The translations under genes were made by a program, and so were the position numbers. From contig DATAOC010000087.1 in the NCBI GenBank assembly GCA_036265915.1, forward strand, positions 1 to 64,000: a DNA stretch of 64,000 nucleotides, in the 5' to 3' direction. Under the pieces are notes generated by a model. That model saw only the letters and a program-made list of their open reading frames with translations, had not been told where the DNA came from and did no database searches. The number at the start of each line of letters is the position of its first letter. Positions within the stretch are counted from its first letter, which is position 1. This document shows positions 40,624 to 50,053 of the stretch, piece after piece. Source of the stretch: AR12 sp036265915. Its GTDB lineage: Bacteria > Methylomirabilota > Methylomirabilia > Rokubacteriales > CSP1-6.

Positions 40624-41574
40624 GTGAGACGCTACCTCGCACGCCGGCTACTGCTCGCCGTGCCCGTCCTCGTCGGCGTCTCGGTCGTCGTCTTCATGGT
40701 CCTCCACCTGTCTCCCGGCGATCCCGCCGAGATCATGCTCGGCTCGGCGGCGACCAGCGAGGACCTGGCTCGGCTGCGCGCCGACCTGGGCCTCACGCAG
40801 CCGCTGCCCGTCCAGTACGTCCGCTGGATCGGGCACGTCGCGCGCGGCGACCTGGGGCGCTCGCTGTGGATGCGCCGGGCCGTCTTGCCCGACGTGCTGG
40901 AGCGATTCCGCGCCACGCTGCTCCTGACCGGCACGGCCCTGGTGATCTCCACCACCGGCGGCGTGCTGCTCGGCGTGCTGGCAGCCAGCCGGCCACACTC
41001 GTGGCTCGACCGGCTCAGCGCCGTCGCCTCGCTCTTCGGCGCCAGCATGCCCGTCTTCTGGCTCGGCATCGTGCTGATGGTGATCTTTTCCCTTCAGCTC
41101 GGCTGGCTGCCCGCGTCCGGCATGTGGGCGCCGTACGGCGGCGGCGACGCGCGCGATCTGCTCGCGCACCTGGCGCTGCCGGCGGTCACGCTGGCGGCTG
41201 CGTCGGTGACGATCATCGCGCGGCTCACGCGAAGCACGATGCTCGAGGTGCTCGGCCAGGACTACATCCGCACCGCGCGCGCCAAGGGACTCGTCGAGCG
41301 GCTGGTGATCGCGCGCCACGGTCTTCGCAACGCGCTCATCCCGATCGTGACCGTCGTCGGTGTCCAGGCCGGCTACCTGCTCGGCGGCGCGGTGCTGACG
41401 GAGGCGGTGTTCGCCTGGCCGGGGGTCGGCACGCTGATGGTCCAGGGCATCCTCGCCCGCGACTTCCCGCTCGTGCAGGGCTGCGTGCTCGTCATCGCGG
41501 TGTCGTTCGTGCTCGTCAACCTCGCCGTGGACCTGCTCTACGCGTGGATCGACCCGCGCATCCGCTATGAGTAG
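40624..41574 (+). CDS. ABC transporter permease, DppB type
   Basis: A 316-residue peptide/nickel-type permease with about six helices. DppB hallmarks are the N-terminal segment RRYLARRLLLAVPVLVGVSV, the loop HLSPGDPAEIMLG, and the EAA region GQDYIRTARAKGLVERLVIARHGLRNAL. The start is GTG with a leader of only a few bases if the predicted -10 is used. The partner permease overlaps by 8 bases. The binding protein is probably the one at 36071. No ATPase gene follows. Confidence 0.92.
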   Translation: MRRYLARRLLLAVPVLVGVSVVVFMVLHLSPGDPAEIMLGSAATSEDLARLRADLGLTQPLPVQYVRWIGHVARGDLGRSLWMRRAVLPDVLERFRATLLLTGTALVISTTGGVLLGVLAASRPHSWLDRLSAVASLFGASMPVFWLGIVLMVIFSLQLGWLPASGMWAPYGGGDARDLLAHLALPAVTLAAASVTIIARLTRSTMLEVLGQDYIRTARAKGLVERLVIARHGLRNALIPIVTVVGVQAGYLLGGAVLTEAVFAWPGVGTLMVQGILARDFPLVQGCVLVIAVSFVLVNLAVDLLYAWIDPRIRYE

Positions 41575-42394
41575 GCGGCTGCGCCGCTACCCGCTCGCGG
41601 TCGCCGGCGCGCTGGTGCTGATCGCCATCGTGGGCACCGCCGCGCTCGCGCCGCACCTGCCGCTGACCGATCCCGACGCCGTCGACACGCGGAGCCGGCT
41701 GCGGCCGCCGCTCACGCCCGGGCATCTGCTCGGCACCGACGAGTTCGGCCGTGATCTCGTCTCACGCCTGGTGTGGGGCGCGCGCGTGTCGTTGCTGGCC
41801 GGCGTCGCCACCGCCGCCGCCGCCATGCTGCTCGGGGTCGTGCTCGGCGTGGTCGGCGGCTACTACACGGGCGTCGTCGAGACGGTGATCATGCGCGCCA
41901 CCGACGTGCTCATGGCGTTCCCCTACATCCTCCTGGCGATCGCCATCGTGGCCGGGCTGGGGCCCGGACTGCGCAACGCGATGCTGGCCATCGCCGTCGT
42001 CGGCTTTCCCCTCTACACGCGGCTCGTGCGCGGCGTCGTGCTGTCGGTCAAGCAGCTGGAGTTCGTGGAGGCGGCGCGCGCGCTCGGCAGCAGCGACGCG
42101 ACCATCCTCCGGCGTCACGTGCTGCCGCAGTTCGTGTCGCCGGTGCTCGTCACCTTCAGCCTCGACATCGGCGCCAAGATCCTGGCCACGGCCGGGCTGT
42201 CCTTCCTCGGGCTCGGCACGCAGCCGCCGACGGCAGACTGGGGCAGCATGCTGGCTACCGGCCGCCAGTTCGTGGTGCTCAGCCCGCACGTCGTCCTGCT
42301 GCCCGGGGTGGCCATCTTCGTCGTCGTGTTCTCGGTGAACCTCGTCGGCGACGCCCTGCGCGACGTGCTCGACCCGCGGACGTACGCCGGCTGA
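41567..42394 (+). CDS. ABC transporter permease, DppC type
   Basis: This 275-residue DppC-type permease overlaps the preceding gene by 8 bases. It shows LGTDEFGRDLVSRLVWGARVSL (about 44-66) and the EAA loop LEFVEAARALGSSDATILRRHVLPQ. About six helices are predicted. It ends 54 bases before the TRAP binding-protein gene, which has its own promoter, so the ABC operon consists of only the two permeases. Confidence 0.92.
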   Translation: MSRRLRRYPLAVAGALVLIAIVGTAALAPHLPLTDPDAVDTRSRLRPPLTPGHLLGTDEFGRDLVSRLVWGARVSLLAGVATAAAAMLLGVVLGVVGGYYTGVVETVIMRATDVLMAFPYILLAIAIVAGLGPGLRNAMLAIAVVGFPLYTRLVRGVVLSVKQLEFVEAARALGSSDATILRRHVLPQFVSPVLVTFSLDIGAKILATAGLSFLGLGTQPPTADWGSMLATGRQFVVLSPHVVLLPGVAIFVVVFSVNLVGDALRDVLDPRTYAG

Positions 42395-42402
42395 GCGCCG
42401 CC

Positions 42403-42411
42403 TGCTATACT
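42403..42411 (+). promoter_or_regulatory. Extended -10 promoter element TGCTATACT
   Basis: TGC plus TATACT followed by CCGCCGC lies 38 bases before the ATG at 42449. It is nearly identical in sequence and distance to the element at 36026-36034. It begins the three-gene TRAP operon. Confidence 0.5.
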
Positions 42412-42448
42412 CCGCCGCACCGATCCAGATTCTCGCCGGGGAGGCATC

Positions 42449-43477
42449 ATGTCCAAGCCGAAGCACGCGCTGCTCGCGGCGGTGCTGACCGCGCTGCTCG
42501 CCGCGGCGTCCAGCGCGCACGCGCAGACGACGCTCACGATGTCGTCGTGGGTCTCACCGCAACACCATCTCACGAGCACGGTGCTCCAGGGCTGGGCGTC
42601 CGAGGTCGAGAAGGCCACGAGCGGCCGCGTGAAGCTGCAGATGCTGCCCAAGCATCCCTCCGCGCCGCCTGGCACCTTCGATGCCGTGCGCGACGGACTC
42701 GTCGACGTGTCGTTCGTGACCGCCAGCTACACGCCGGCGCGCCACGTGCTGCCGCTCATGCCGGAGCTGCCCGGCAGCGGCGAGACGGCGCTGATCAACT
42801 CGGTGGCGTACTCGCGGATCTACTGGAAGCACTTCCACCAGGTCGGCGAGTACAAGGGGGTCAAGCTGCTCGGCGTCTTCACCCACGGCCCCGGTCACAT
42901 GTTCACCAAGAGGCCGGTGGCGGGCATCGCCGACGTGCAGGGGATGAAGATTCGCACGGGCGGCGGCATCGCCGAGGCCGTGGCCAAGGCGCTCGGCGCC
43001 TCCGCGTTCGTGAAGCCGGCGCCGGAGTCCTACGAGCTGCTCAGCTCGGGCGTGGCCGACGGCGTCTTCTTTCCCCTCGAGTCGATCATCTCCTTCAAGC
43101 TCGAGACGGTGCTGGAGCAGGCCACGCTGTTTCCGGGCGGCATGTACAGCTCCGCCTTCGGCTTCTTCATGAACGAGGACAAGTGGAACAAGCTGCCGAA
43201 GCAGGATCAGGAGGCGATCGAGAAGGTCTCCGGTGAGCACCTCGCGCGCCTGGCCGGCAAGTCGTGGGACGACGCCGATCAGAAGGGCATGGAGGCGCTG
43301 AAGAAGTCCGGCGTGAAGATCGTCACCGCGAACCCCGAGTTCGTGGCCGAGGTGCGCAAGCGGTCGGCGCCGATCGTGGACGACTGGATCAAGAAGGCGA
43401 GCGCCAAGGGCGTGGACGGCGCCAGGGTGCTGGCGGAGTTCCGTGAGGAGCTGAAGAAGGTCGCCGCCGGCAAGTGA
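42449..43477 (+). CDS. dctP: TRAP transporter substrate-binding protein (DctP)
   Basis: A 342-residue DctP-type protein with Sec signal (cleavage near AHAQ, residue 26). The N-terminal domain reads LTMSSWVSPQHHLTSTVLQGWASEVEKATSGRVKL in pieces, and the ligand Arg lies in VQGMKIRTGGGIAE (about 167-180). It represents the subgroup with the WVSPQHH start, different from the two other binding proteins of the window, so a different ligand is expected. GGGGAGG precedes the ATG. The DctQ and DctM genes follow with 4-base overlaps. Confidence 0.93.
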   Translation: MSKPKHALLAAVLTALLAAASSAHAQTTLTMSSWVSPQHHLTSTVLQGWASEVEKATSGRVKLQMLPKHPSAPPGTFDAVRDGLVDVSFVTASYTPARHVLPLMPELPGSGETALINSVAYSRIYWKHFHQVGEYKGVKLLGVFTHGPGHMFTKRPVAGIADVQGMKIRTGGGIAEAVAKALGASAFVKPAPESYELLSSGVADGVFFPLESIISFKLETVLEQATLFPGGMYSSAFGFFMNEDKWNKLPKQDQEAIEKVSGEHLARLAGKSWDDADQKGMEALKKSGVKIVTANPEFVAEVRKRSAPIVDDWIKKASAKGVDGARVLAEFREELKKVAAGK

Positions 43478-43947
43478 GCGTGCCCCAGGCGCGGTGGAAG
43501 CGGCGCGTCGAGTCGCTCCTCGGCGTCGCCGCCTCCGCGATCCTGCTCGCGATGATGCTCCTCACCACGGTCGACGTGGTCGCCCGGTATCTCTTCAACC
43601 GGCCGCTGCGCGGCGCCTTCGAGGTGACCGAGCTCATGCTGCTCGTCCTCATCTTCGCCGGGCTGCCGCTCGTGTCGTTCACGGGCGAGCACGCGGTGAT
43701 GGACTTCATCGACCGCCTCCTCGGCCGGCGCTCGCTGCGCGCGCTCGAGGGCGGCGTGGAGTTCGTGAACGCGGGGCTGATGTTCCTGCTCGCCTGGCTG
43801 ACCTGGCTCAAGGCCGATCGCATTCGCGCGTACGGCGACGCCACCGACGTGCTGCGCATCCTGTACGGCCCGTTCGTGTACTTCATGGCGCTGGCGCTCG
43901 CGCTGGCCGGCGTCATCCATCTCTACAAGATGGTGGAGCGCCGGTGA
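43474..43947 (+). CDS. dctQ: TRAP transporter small permease (DctQ)
   Basis: A 157-residue four-helix small permease. The region TTVDVVARYLFNRPLRGAFEVTELMLLVLIFAGLPLV is typical of DctQ. The GTG at 43474 overlaps the DctP stop (GTGA), and its own stop overlaps the DctM start in the same way. Nothing unusual was noted. Confidence 0.92.
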   Translation: MSVPQARWKRRVESLLGVAASAILLAMMLLTTVDVVARYLFNRPLRGAFEVTELMLLVLIFAGLPLVSFTGEHAVMDFIDRLLGRRSLRALEGGVEFVNAGLMFLLAWLTWLKADRIRAYGDATDVLRILYGPFVYFMALALALAGVIHLYKMVERR

Positions 43948-45242
43948 TCGAGGGCCTGGTCGGCCTGACGCTCATGATGGTGCTGTGCGCGCTTCGCATC
44001 CCCATCTCGTTCGCCATGGCCATCGTCGGCTTCGTCGGCTACGCCTACATGCGCGACTGGAACTGGGCGGTCGCCTTCGCGATGACGCAGACCAAGCTCT
44101 ACGAGACGGGGCGCAACTACACGCTGTCGGTGGTGCCGCTCTTCATCCTCATGGGGAACTTCGTCACGCGGGCCGGCATGTCGCAGGAGCTGTTCCATGC
44201 GGCCTACGCGTTCATCGGCCACCTGCGGGGCGGCCTGGCCATGGCCACCGTCTGGGCGTCGGCCGCCTTCGGTGGGATCTGCGGATCCTCGATCGCGACG
44301 GCGGCCACCTTCGCCAAGGTCGCCTACCCGTCGATGAAGCGCTTCCGGTACTCGGACCGCCTGGCGGCCGGCGTCATCGCCGGCGGCGGCACGCTGGGCA
44401 TCATGATCCCGCCCTCGACGATCATGGTCATCTACGGCGTCTTCACCGAGACGAACATCGGCAAGCTGTTCGCCGCCGGCATCCTGCCCGGCATCGTCGG
44501 CGCCATCCTGCTCTGCGGGGCCGTTCGCTACATGACCTGGCGCGACCCCGCCTCCGGCCCGCCGGGCGAGCGGTCCTCGTGGGCGGTGCGGCTGCGCGCG
44601 CTCAAGGACGTCTGGGCGGTGGCGGCGCTGTTCCTCTTCGTCATGGGCGGCATCTACGCCGGCATGTTCACCGCGACCGAGGGCGCCGCCATGGGCGCCT
44701 TCGGCGCCATGGTCTTCGCCCTGGCGCGGCGTGCGCTCACGTGGCGCACGCTCTACGACGCGCTGCTGGAGAGCGCGCGCACCACGGCCATGCTGTTCAT
44801 GATCCTCATCGGCGCGCTCATCTTCTCGGAGTTCATCAACATCACGACGATGCCCAACGACCTCAAGGCCTGGGTCACGCGCTTCAACCTCAGCCCGACC
44901 ATGGTCGTGGCCGCCATCTGTGCGATCTACGTCGTGCTCGGGACGGCGATGGAAGAGCTCTCGATGATCCTGCTCACGATTCCCGTCTTCTTCCCGGTGA
45001 TCGTCCACCTCGGCTTCGATCCCGTCTGGTTCGGCATCATCATCGTGTGCGTGGTGGAGATCGGCCTGATCAGCCCGCCGGTCGGCATGAACATGTTCGT
45101 GCTGCGCACGCTGCTGCCGCACGTCACCACCAGCACCGTGTTCAGCGGCGTCATCCCGTTCATGGTCGCCGACATCATCCGGCTCGCGATCCTCGTCGCC
45201 TTCCCCTGGCTCGCTCTCTGGCTGCCGAGCATGATGCGCTGA
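43944..45242 (+). CDS. dctM: TRAP transporter large permease (DctM)
   Basis: This 432-residue, roughly 12-helix DctM permease has the family blocks FGGICGSSIATAATFAKVAYPSM, GGTLGIMIPPSTIMVIYGVFTE and VVEIGLISPPVGMNMFVLR. GTG at 43944 overlaps DctQ. It closes the third complete TRAP system in the window; the following gene has a good sigma-70-type promoter of its own at 45269. Confidence 0.93.
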   Translation: MIEGLVGLTLMMVLCALRIPISFAMAIVGFVGYAYMRDWNWAVAFAMTQTKLYETGRNYTLSVVPLFILMGNFVTRAGMSQELFHAAYAFIGHLRGGLAMATVWASAAFGGICGSSIATAATFAKVAYPSMKRFRYSDRLAAGVIAGGGTLGIMIPPSTIMVIYGVFTETNIGKLFAAGILPGIVGAILLCGAVRYMTWRDPASGPPGERSSWAVRLRALKDVWAVAALFLFVMGGIYAGMFTATEGAAMGAFGAMVFALARRALTWRTLYDALLESARTTAMLFMILIGALIFSEFINITTMPNDLKAWVTRFNLSPTMVVAAICAIYVVLGTAMEELSMILLTIPVFFPVIVHLGFDPVWFGIIIVCVVEIGLISPPVGMNMFVLRTLLPHVTTSTVFSGVIPFMVADIIRLAILVAFPWLALWLPSMMR

Positions 45243-45268
45243 GATCGCGCGCGGGCCACGCGACTGGC

Positions 45269-45298
45269 TTGACAGTCGCCGGCACCGCGCCCGATACT
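45269..45298 (+). promoter_or_regulatory. Sigma-70-type promoter of the sugar ABC operon
   Basis: A perfect -35 TTGACA (45269-45274) and GATACT (45293-45298) are 18 bases apart (17 if CGATAC is used). The -10 is followed by CCCGCCAC, as in the other recurrent -10 elements. The 5' leader to the ATG at 45353 would be about 48 bases. Confidence 0.6.
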
Positions 45299-45352
45299 CC
45301 CGCCACTCTCGGAGCGATCCGAAATCGAGCCAATCCTTCAGGAGGAGCGAGC

Positions 45353-46702
45353 ATGCGCGACGCACGCCTCACCCGACGTCATTTCCTGGCGGGCGCCGCC
45401 GGCGCGTCGGCCGCGCTCGCGCTTCCCGGCGTGGCCGCGCCCGCCGTGAAGAAGGGCACCAGCCTCCGGCTGTGGATCCTGAAGACCTACGTGGAGCCGA
45501 CGAACAAGGCCATCGAGGCGGCCGCCCAGCGCTGGGCGCAGAAGCACGGCGCCCAGGTCACCGTCGAGTACTTCACCTTCGAGGACGTGCAGACCAAGTA
45601 CGTGGCCGCCATCGAGAACAAGAACACGCCGGACGTCGGCCAGCTGGAGACGGGCGCGCCCGCGCGCTTCGCCGGCATGGGCCAGCTGCTGGATCTCTCG
45701 TCGTTCGCCCACCAGGTCGAGGGGGACGTCGGCAAGGCGCCGGCGAACGTGGCGCCCGTCACCGTCATCGGCGGCAAGACATACGCGCTGCCGTGGTACA
45801 TCATGCCGGCCTTCTGGTACGTCTGGCGCGACGTGTTCGAGAAGAGCAAGGTGAAGCTGCCGGGCACGTTCGACGAGGCCAAGGCCGCCGCCGCCGCGCT
45901 GAACCGGCCCAAGGACAACTTCTACGGCATGGGCCAGAGCTGGAACCGCACGGCCGACGGCTACGGCGTCATGCAAAGCCTGATGTACTCGCATGGCGTG
46001 GGCTGGGCCACCAGGGACGGCAAGTACCAGTCGATCCGCACGCCGAAGATGCAGCAGGTCATGAAGTGGGCCACCGACATCTACAAGGAAGGCGTGCAGC
46101 CCGCCGACACGCTGACGTGGACGGGCTCCGGCAACAACGAGAACTTCATCGCCAAGAACATCGCGCAGACGTCGAACGGCCCGTCGATCACGTTCGCCAT
46201 GGAGAACGCGGTGGCGAAAGCGACCGACGCCAAGGAGCGCAAGGCGCGGGAGGAGGCGCTGGCCAACCACCTGGCGCTGCCGCACCCGGCGGGACCCGAC
46301 GGCCGCCGCATGCACGCGATCTGCATGAGCTTCGGCGTGTTCAAGACGGCCAAGGATCCCGAGGCGGCCATGAGCCTCATCGCGCACCTGCTGTCGCCCG
46401 AGGAAACCGTCCGCGTGATGAACGACTCCTACGGCCAGTTCACGCCCGTGCTCGACAAGGCGCGCGCCGCCTCCAAGGAGTACTTCAACAAGAACGAGAA
46501 CTATCGGACATTCGGCCGGGCCACCGAGTGGTTCGTGGCCACCGGCTGGCCGGGTCCGGTGACGGCCGCCGCCGCCGAGGTGCAGGCCAGCAACGTGCTG
46601 ACGGACGCGCCCGCCAAGGTCATCGTGGACAAGTGGACGGTCGACCAGGCGGTCGAGTGGGAAGACAAGAAGATCAAGGAGATCTACGAGAGCCTGGCGT
46701 AG
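45353..46702 (+). CDS. ABC transporter sugar-binding protein (family 1)
   Basis: A 449-residue extracytoplasmic binding protein of the MalE/UgpB type with a Tat-like signal (TRRHFLAGAAGASAALALPG). Typical family elements are NTPDVGQLETGAPARFAGMGQLLDL and VIGGKTYALPWYIMPAFWYVWRDVFEK. The ribosome site GGAGGAG precedes the ATG. It binds a sugar, oligosaccharide or glycerol phosphate derivative; the ligand is not predictable. Two MalF/MalG-type permease genes follow; the ATPase is absent and is presumably a shared MsmK/UgpC-like protein. Confidence 0.92.
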   Translation: MRDARLTRRHFLAGAAGASAALALPGVAAPAVKKGTSLRLWILKTYVEPTNKAIEAAAQRWAQKHGAQVTVEYFTFEDVQTKYVAAIENKNTPDVGQLETGAPARFAGMGQLLDLSSFAHQVEGDVGKAPANVAPVTVIGGKTYALPWYIMPAFWYVWRDVFEKSKVKLPGTFDEAKAAAAALNRPKDNFYGMGQSWNRTADGYGVMQSLMYSHGVGWATRDGKYQSIRTPKMQQVMKWATDIYKEGVQPADTLTWTGSGNNENFIAKNIAQTSNGPSITFAMENAVAKATDAKERKAREEALANHLALPHPAGPDGRRMHAICMSFGVFKTAKDPEAAMSLIAHLLSPEETVRVMNDSYGQFTPVLDKARAASKEYFNKNENYRTFGRATEWFVATGWPGPVTAAAAEVQASNVLTDAPAKVIVDKWTVDQAVEWEDKKIKEIYESLA

Positions 46703-46706
46703 CACG

Positions 46707-47591
46707 GTGCGGCGGCGGCAGCGGGACACCCGCACCGCGGTGCTCCTGCTGCTGCCACTGCTCGTTCTCGTCGTCGGCCTGATCATCTACCCGATCTACC
46801 GCGCGGTGTGGCTGTCCTTCACGGACAAGCTCGTCGGCTATCCCGAGCGCTTCGTCGGGCTGCGCAACTACGTCTATCTCGCCGGTGACGACAGCTTTCA
46901 CACGGTGGTCCGCAACAGCCTCGTCTTCACCGTCGTCTCCGTGGCGCTGAAGATCCTCACCGGCCTGGCCATGGCCCTCGTGCTGCAGGCCACACACCAG
47001 TGGCGGAACTTCTTCCGCGGACTCATGCTGCTGCCGTGGATCACGTCGACCGTGATCATCGCGCTGACGTGGCGCTGGATGTTCGACGCCTTTCCCGGGC
47101 GGGGGTTCTTCAACAGCGTCCTGATCGACGCGGGCGTGCTGAGCCGGCCGATCGCCTTCATGGCCACGCCCGAGGGCGCCATGGCGGCCGTGATCGTCGC
47201 CAACTGGTGGCGCGGGTTCCCGTTCTTCGGCGTGTCCTACCTGGCCGGCATGCAGGCGATCCCGGGCGAGCTCTACGAGGCGGCGGCGGTGGACGGCGCC
47301 AGCGCGTGGCGGCGGTTCGTGCACGTGACGCTGCCCGGCCTCGAGCACGTCATCATCGTGACCACGCTGCTGACGTTCATCTTCACGCTGAACGACTTCA
47401 ACATCGTGTACGTGATGACGCGCGGCGGTCCGGGCACGGCCACCCAGGTCTTCGCGACGTACTCCTACGAGGTGGCGTTCAACCAGCTCCGCTGGGGCCG
47501 CGGCGTGACCATCTCGATGTTCGCGGTGCCGCTGCTCATCGCGGGCATCGCGCTCGTCAGCCGCTACCTGCTCCGCGAGCGCGCGACATGA
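46707..47591 (+). CDS. Sugar ABC transporter permease, MalF/UgpA type
   Basis: A 294-residue permease with six predicted helices and the EAA motif GELYEAAAVDGASAWRRFVHVTLPG (about 190-215), which docks the ATPase. The GTG at 46707 lies 4 bases after the stop of the binding-protein gene. The C-terminus overlaps the next permease by 4 bases. It forms the heterodimeric pore with the product of the next gene. Confidence 0.92.
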   Translation: MRRRQRDTRTAVLLLLPLLVLVVGLIIYPIYRAVWLSFTDKLVGYPERFVGLRNYVYLAGDDSFHTVVRNSLVFTVVSVALKILTGLAMALVLQATHQWRNFFRGLMLLPWITSTVIIALTWRWMFDAFPGRGFFNSVLIDAGVLSRPIAFMATPEGAMAAVIVANWWRGFPFFGVSYLAGMQAIPGELYEAAAVDGASAWRRFVHVTLPGLEHVIIVTTLLTFIFTLNDFNIVYVMTRGGPGTATQVFATYSYEVAFNQLRWGRGVTISMFAVPLLIAGIALVSRYLLRERAT

Positions 47592-48409
47592 GGCTCGGCC
47601 GGACGGCGGCCCGCGTCGGCCTCGTCGCCTTCGCGCTGCTCGTGCTGGTTCCCTTCTGGTGGATCGCCAGCATGTCGTTCAAGACGTACGAGCAGATCCA
47701 GTTCGCCCAGTCGATCTACGTGCCGCGCCCGTTCACCTGGGAGAACTACACGGGACTCTGGCTGGACACGCGCTTTCCGCTGTGGCTGCGCAACAGCGTG
47801 ATCACCGCCGTCGTGGTCACGCTGATCACCACCGTCGTCGGCACTCTCGGCGGCTACGCGGTGGCCCGGCTGCGCTTCCCCGGGCGCCAGCTCGTGGCCA
47901 CGCTCGTGCTCGTGCTCTACCTCGTCCCCCCCGCGCTGCTGTTCATTCCCCTCTACCGGGTGCTGGCCGAGCTCGGCGCGACCAACTCCCTGGTGGCCCT
48001 GTTCCTCGCCTACCCGACCTTCACCGTCCCCTTCTGCACGTGGCTGCTCATCGGATTCTTCAAGGCGCTGCCGATGGAGCTCGAGGAGGCCGCGCTCGTG
48101 GACGGCGCCACCCGACCGCAGGCGCTCTGGCGCGTGCTGCTTCCGCTGGCCGCGCCGGGCATCGTGGCCTCCGCCATCTTCGCCTTCACGCTGTCGTGGA
48201 ACGAGTTCCTCTACGCGCTCATCTTCATCCAGGACGAGACCACGATCACCGTGCCCGTCGGCCTGAACTTGCTGATCTACGGTGACGTGTTTCACTGGGG
48301 CGAGCTCATGGCCGCCTCGGTGATCACGACGCTCCCCGTGGTGGCGCTCTACATGTTCATCCACCGCTGGATGGTCGAAGGCCTCGCCGCGGGCTCGGTG
48401 AAGGGCTAG
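47588..48409 (+). CDS. Sugar ABC transporter permease, MalG/UgpE type
   Basis: This 273-residue permease has the MalG-type EAA loop MELEEAALVDGATRPQALWRVLLPLAAPG (about 160-188) and six helices. The start ATG overlaps the preceding stop (ATGA). It completes the pore of the sugar importer. The next gene, a membrane glycosyltransferase-like protein, begins 9 bases later, so the sugar importer and the glycosylation cassette may be one transcript. Confidence 0.92.
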   Translation: MRLGRTAARVGLVAFALLVLVPFWWIASMSFKTYEQIQFAQSIYVPRPFTWENYTGLWLDTRFPLWLRNSVITAVVVTLITTVVGTLGGYAVARLRFPGRQLVATLVLVLYLVPPALLFIPLYRVLAELGATNSLVALFLAYPTFTVPFCTWLLIGFFKALPMELEEAALVDGATRPQALWRVLLPLAAPGIVASAIFAFTLSWNEFLYALIFIQDETTITVPVGLNLLIYGDVFHWGELMAASVITTLPVVALYMFIHRWMVEGLAAGSVKG

Positions 48410-48418
48410 GCGAGAGCG

Positions 48419-50053
48419 ATGGCGCGCGCGCTCGCGCCGCTCGCGCTGGCCGCGGTCGTGATGCTGCCGCGGCTGGCCTCGCCGCAGTTCGGGCTGCTCG
48501 ACGATGGCCTGACGCTGCAGACCGGCCGCGAGCTGCAGGGCCGGTGGGCCGGCGTGCTCGACCTGATTCCGGAGACGGGCCGGTTCTTCCCCGCCTACTG
48601 GCTCGCCTACTCCGGCATCGCCGTCGTCGCCGGTGCCCGGCCGCTGGCCTTCTTCGCCGTCAACGTGCTGCTGCTCGCCGCTCTGCTCGCCATCCTCGCG
48701 CGCCTCGTGCGTCTGGCCGGCGGCAGCGGGCTGCAGGCGATGCTCGCAAGCGTGCTCTTCGCGGTGTGCGGCCCTGCCGTCGAGGCGTTCTACACGCTCT
48801 CGAAGGCGGAGCCGCTGCAGCTGCTCTGGATCGGCGTCGCGCTGCTCGCCGCCGCCGGCGCCACGGCGGCCGCCTCCGCGGGACGGGCGGCGCTGCTCGT
48901 GCTCGGCGTCGTCGCGTCGTTTCTGGCGCACGCGACCAAGGAGACCAGCGTCGTGCTGGTCCCGATCTCGCTCGGCTGGCTGCTGGTCGCGCGCGCGTCG
49001 GGTGCGCGCGCGACGCGGTGGGAGCGCTTTGCCGTGGGCTCGCTCGTCGTGAGCGTGCTCGGCGCCGCGGCCTACGCGGCGGTCCGGTGGCGCTACGCCG
49101 CCCTCGCGCTCGGCGACGGCAGCTACACGCGCGCCTACGCGCTCCACGCCGACACCGCCGGTCCTGCGCTCTTCCGGATCGTGGCCTGGCTCGCGCGCGA
49201 CTTCGCCGTGCTGCTGCCCGTCATCGCGCTGGCCATGATCAGCGGCGTCCTGCGCGACGCCGATCGGCGGCGCCCGCTCGCGTACGCGCTCGTGTGGATG
49301 CTGGGCTGGCTCGCGATCTACGTCCCGTGGCCGGCGACGTTCGAGTATTACCTGCTCCCGTTCGCGCTCGGCGCCTCGGCGTTCGCGGCCCTCGTCGCCG
49401 GCGATGCCTGGCACCGCCGCCGCACGGTCTCGCCCGCGCGCCGCCGTCTCATCGACGGCGTGCTCGCGGTGGCGCTGCTGCTGCTGAGCACCGGCGTCGT
49501 GAACGCCGCGACCGACGGCCGGGTCCAGCTGACGGTCGACCGTGCCAATGCCGATCTCGTGCGCTTCCTCGGGCGCCTGCCGCCGCGCAGCCGCATCGTC
49601 GCCAACATGACGCCCGTGAACGAGTATCATTTCGAGCTGCCCATGCACCTGGCCGAGATCGCGGGCCGCTCGGACCTCGTCGTCGAGCGCCGGCTCGCGC
49701 CCGACGGCGCGCGCGCGGTCGATGGCGAGGCTTTCGTGGTCACGGCCCGGCTGGACGGCCAGCCGGTCCCCACCGTCCGCATCGCGCTGCACGAGCCCGG
49801 CGTGCGCGGGGACAACGCGCGGCTCGACGCCATCGCCGGCGGTCCGGGCGAGCGCGTCTACGCCTCGGCGCGCCGCACGCGCCTGCTCGAGATCGGCTGG
49901 CAGCGGCTGCTGTGCCCGCTGGCCGTCCGTCCGCTGCTCGACCCCACGTACTGTCCGGCCCAGCGCGGCGTGCTGGACCGGCGGACGTTCACCTACGGCT
50001 GGCAGGTGCACCGCCTCGGGCACGACCAGGCCGGCCGCAAGCGCCCGACGTGA
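48419..50053 (+). CDS. Polytopic GT-C-like glycosyltransferase/mannosyltransferase candidate
   Basis: A 544-residue membrane protein with about nine or ten helices in residues 1-360 and a soluble C-terminal domain (about 365-544). The early acidic motif FGLLDDGLTL after the first helix and the following ETGRFFPAYWL resemble the first periplasmic loop of GT-C enzymes (PMT/ArnT-like), where the catalytic Asp lies. Such enzymes use lipid-linked sugars. The next gene is a DPM/GtrB-like glycosyltransferase family 2 enzyme, which would supply the polyprenyl-phosphate sugar. This pairing supports the call; the acceptor is unknown. Confidence 0.65.
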   Translation: MARALAPLALAAVVMLPRLASPQFGLLDDGLTLQTGRELQGRWAGVLDLIPETGRFFPAYWLAYSGIAVVAGARPLAFFAVNVLLLAALLAILARLVRLAGGSGLQAMLASVLFAVCGPAVEAFYTLSKAEPLQLLWIGVALLAAAGATAAASAGRAALLVLGVVASFLAHATKETSVVLVPISLGWLLVARASGARATRWERFAVGSLVVSVLGAAAYAAVRWRYAALALGDGSYTRAYALHADTAGPALFRIVAWLARDFAVLLPVIALAMISGVLRDADRRRPLAYALVWMLGWLAIYVPWPATFEYYLLPFALGASAFAALVAGDAWHRRRTVSPARRRLIDGVLAVALLLLSTGVVNAATDGRVQLTVDRANADLVRFLGRLPPRSRIVANMTPVNEYHFELPMHLAEIAGRSDLVVERRLAPDGARAVDGEAFVVTARLDGQPVPTVRIALHEPGVRGDNARLDAIAGGPGERVYASARRTRLLEIGWQRLLCPLAVRPLLDPTYCPAQRGVLDRRTFTYGWQVHRLGHDQAGRKRPT

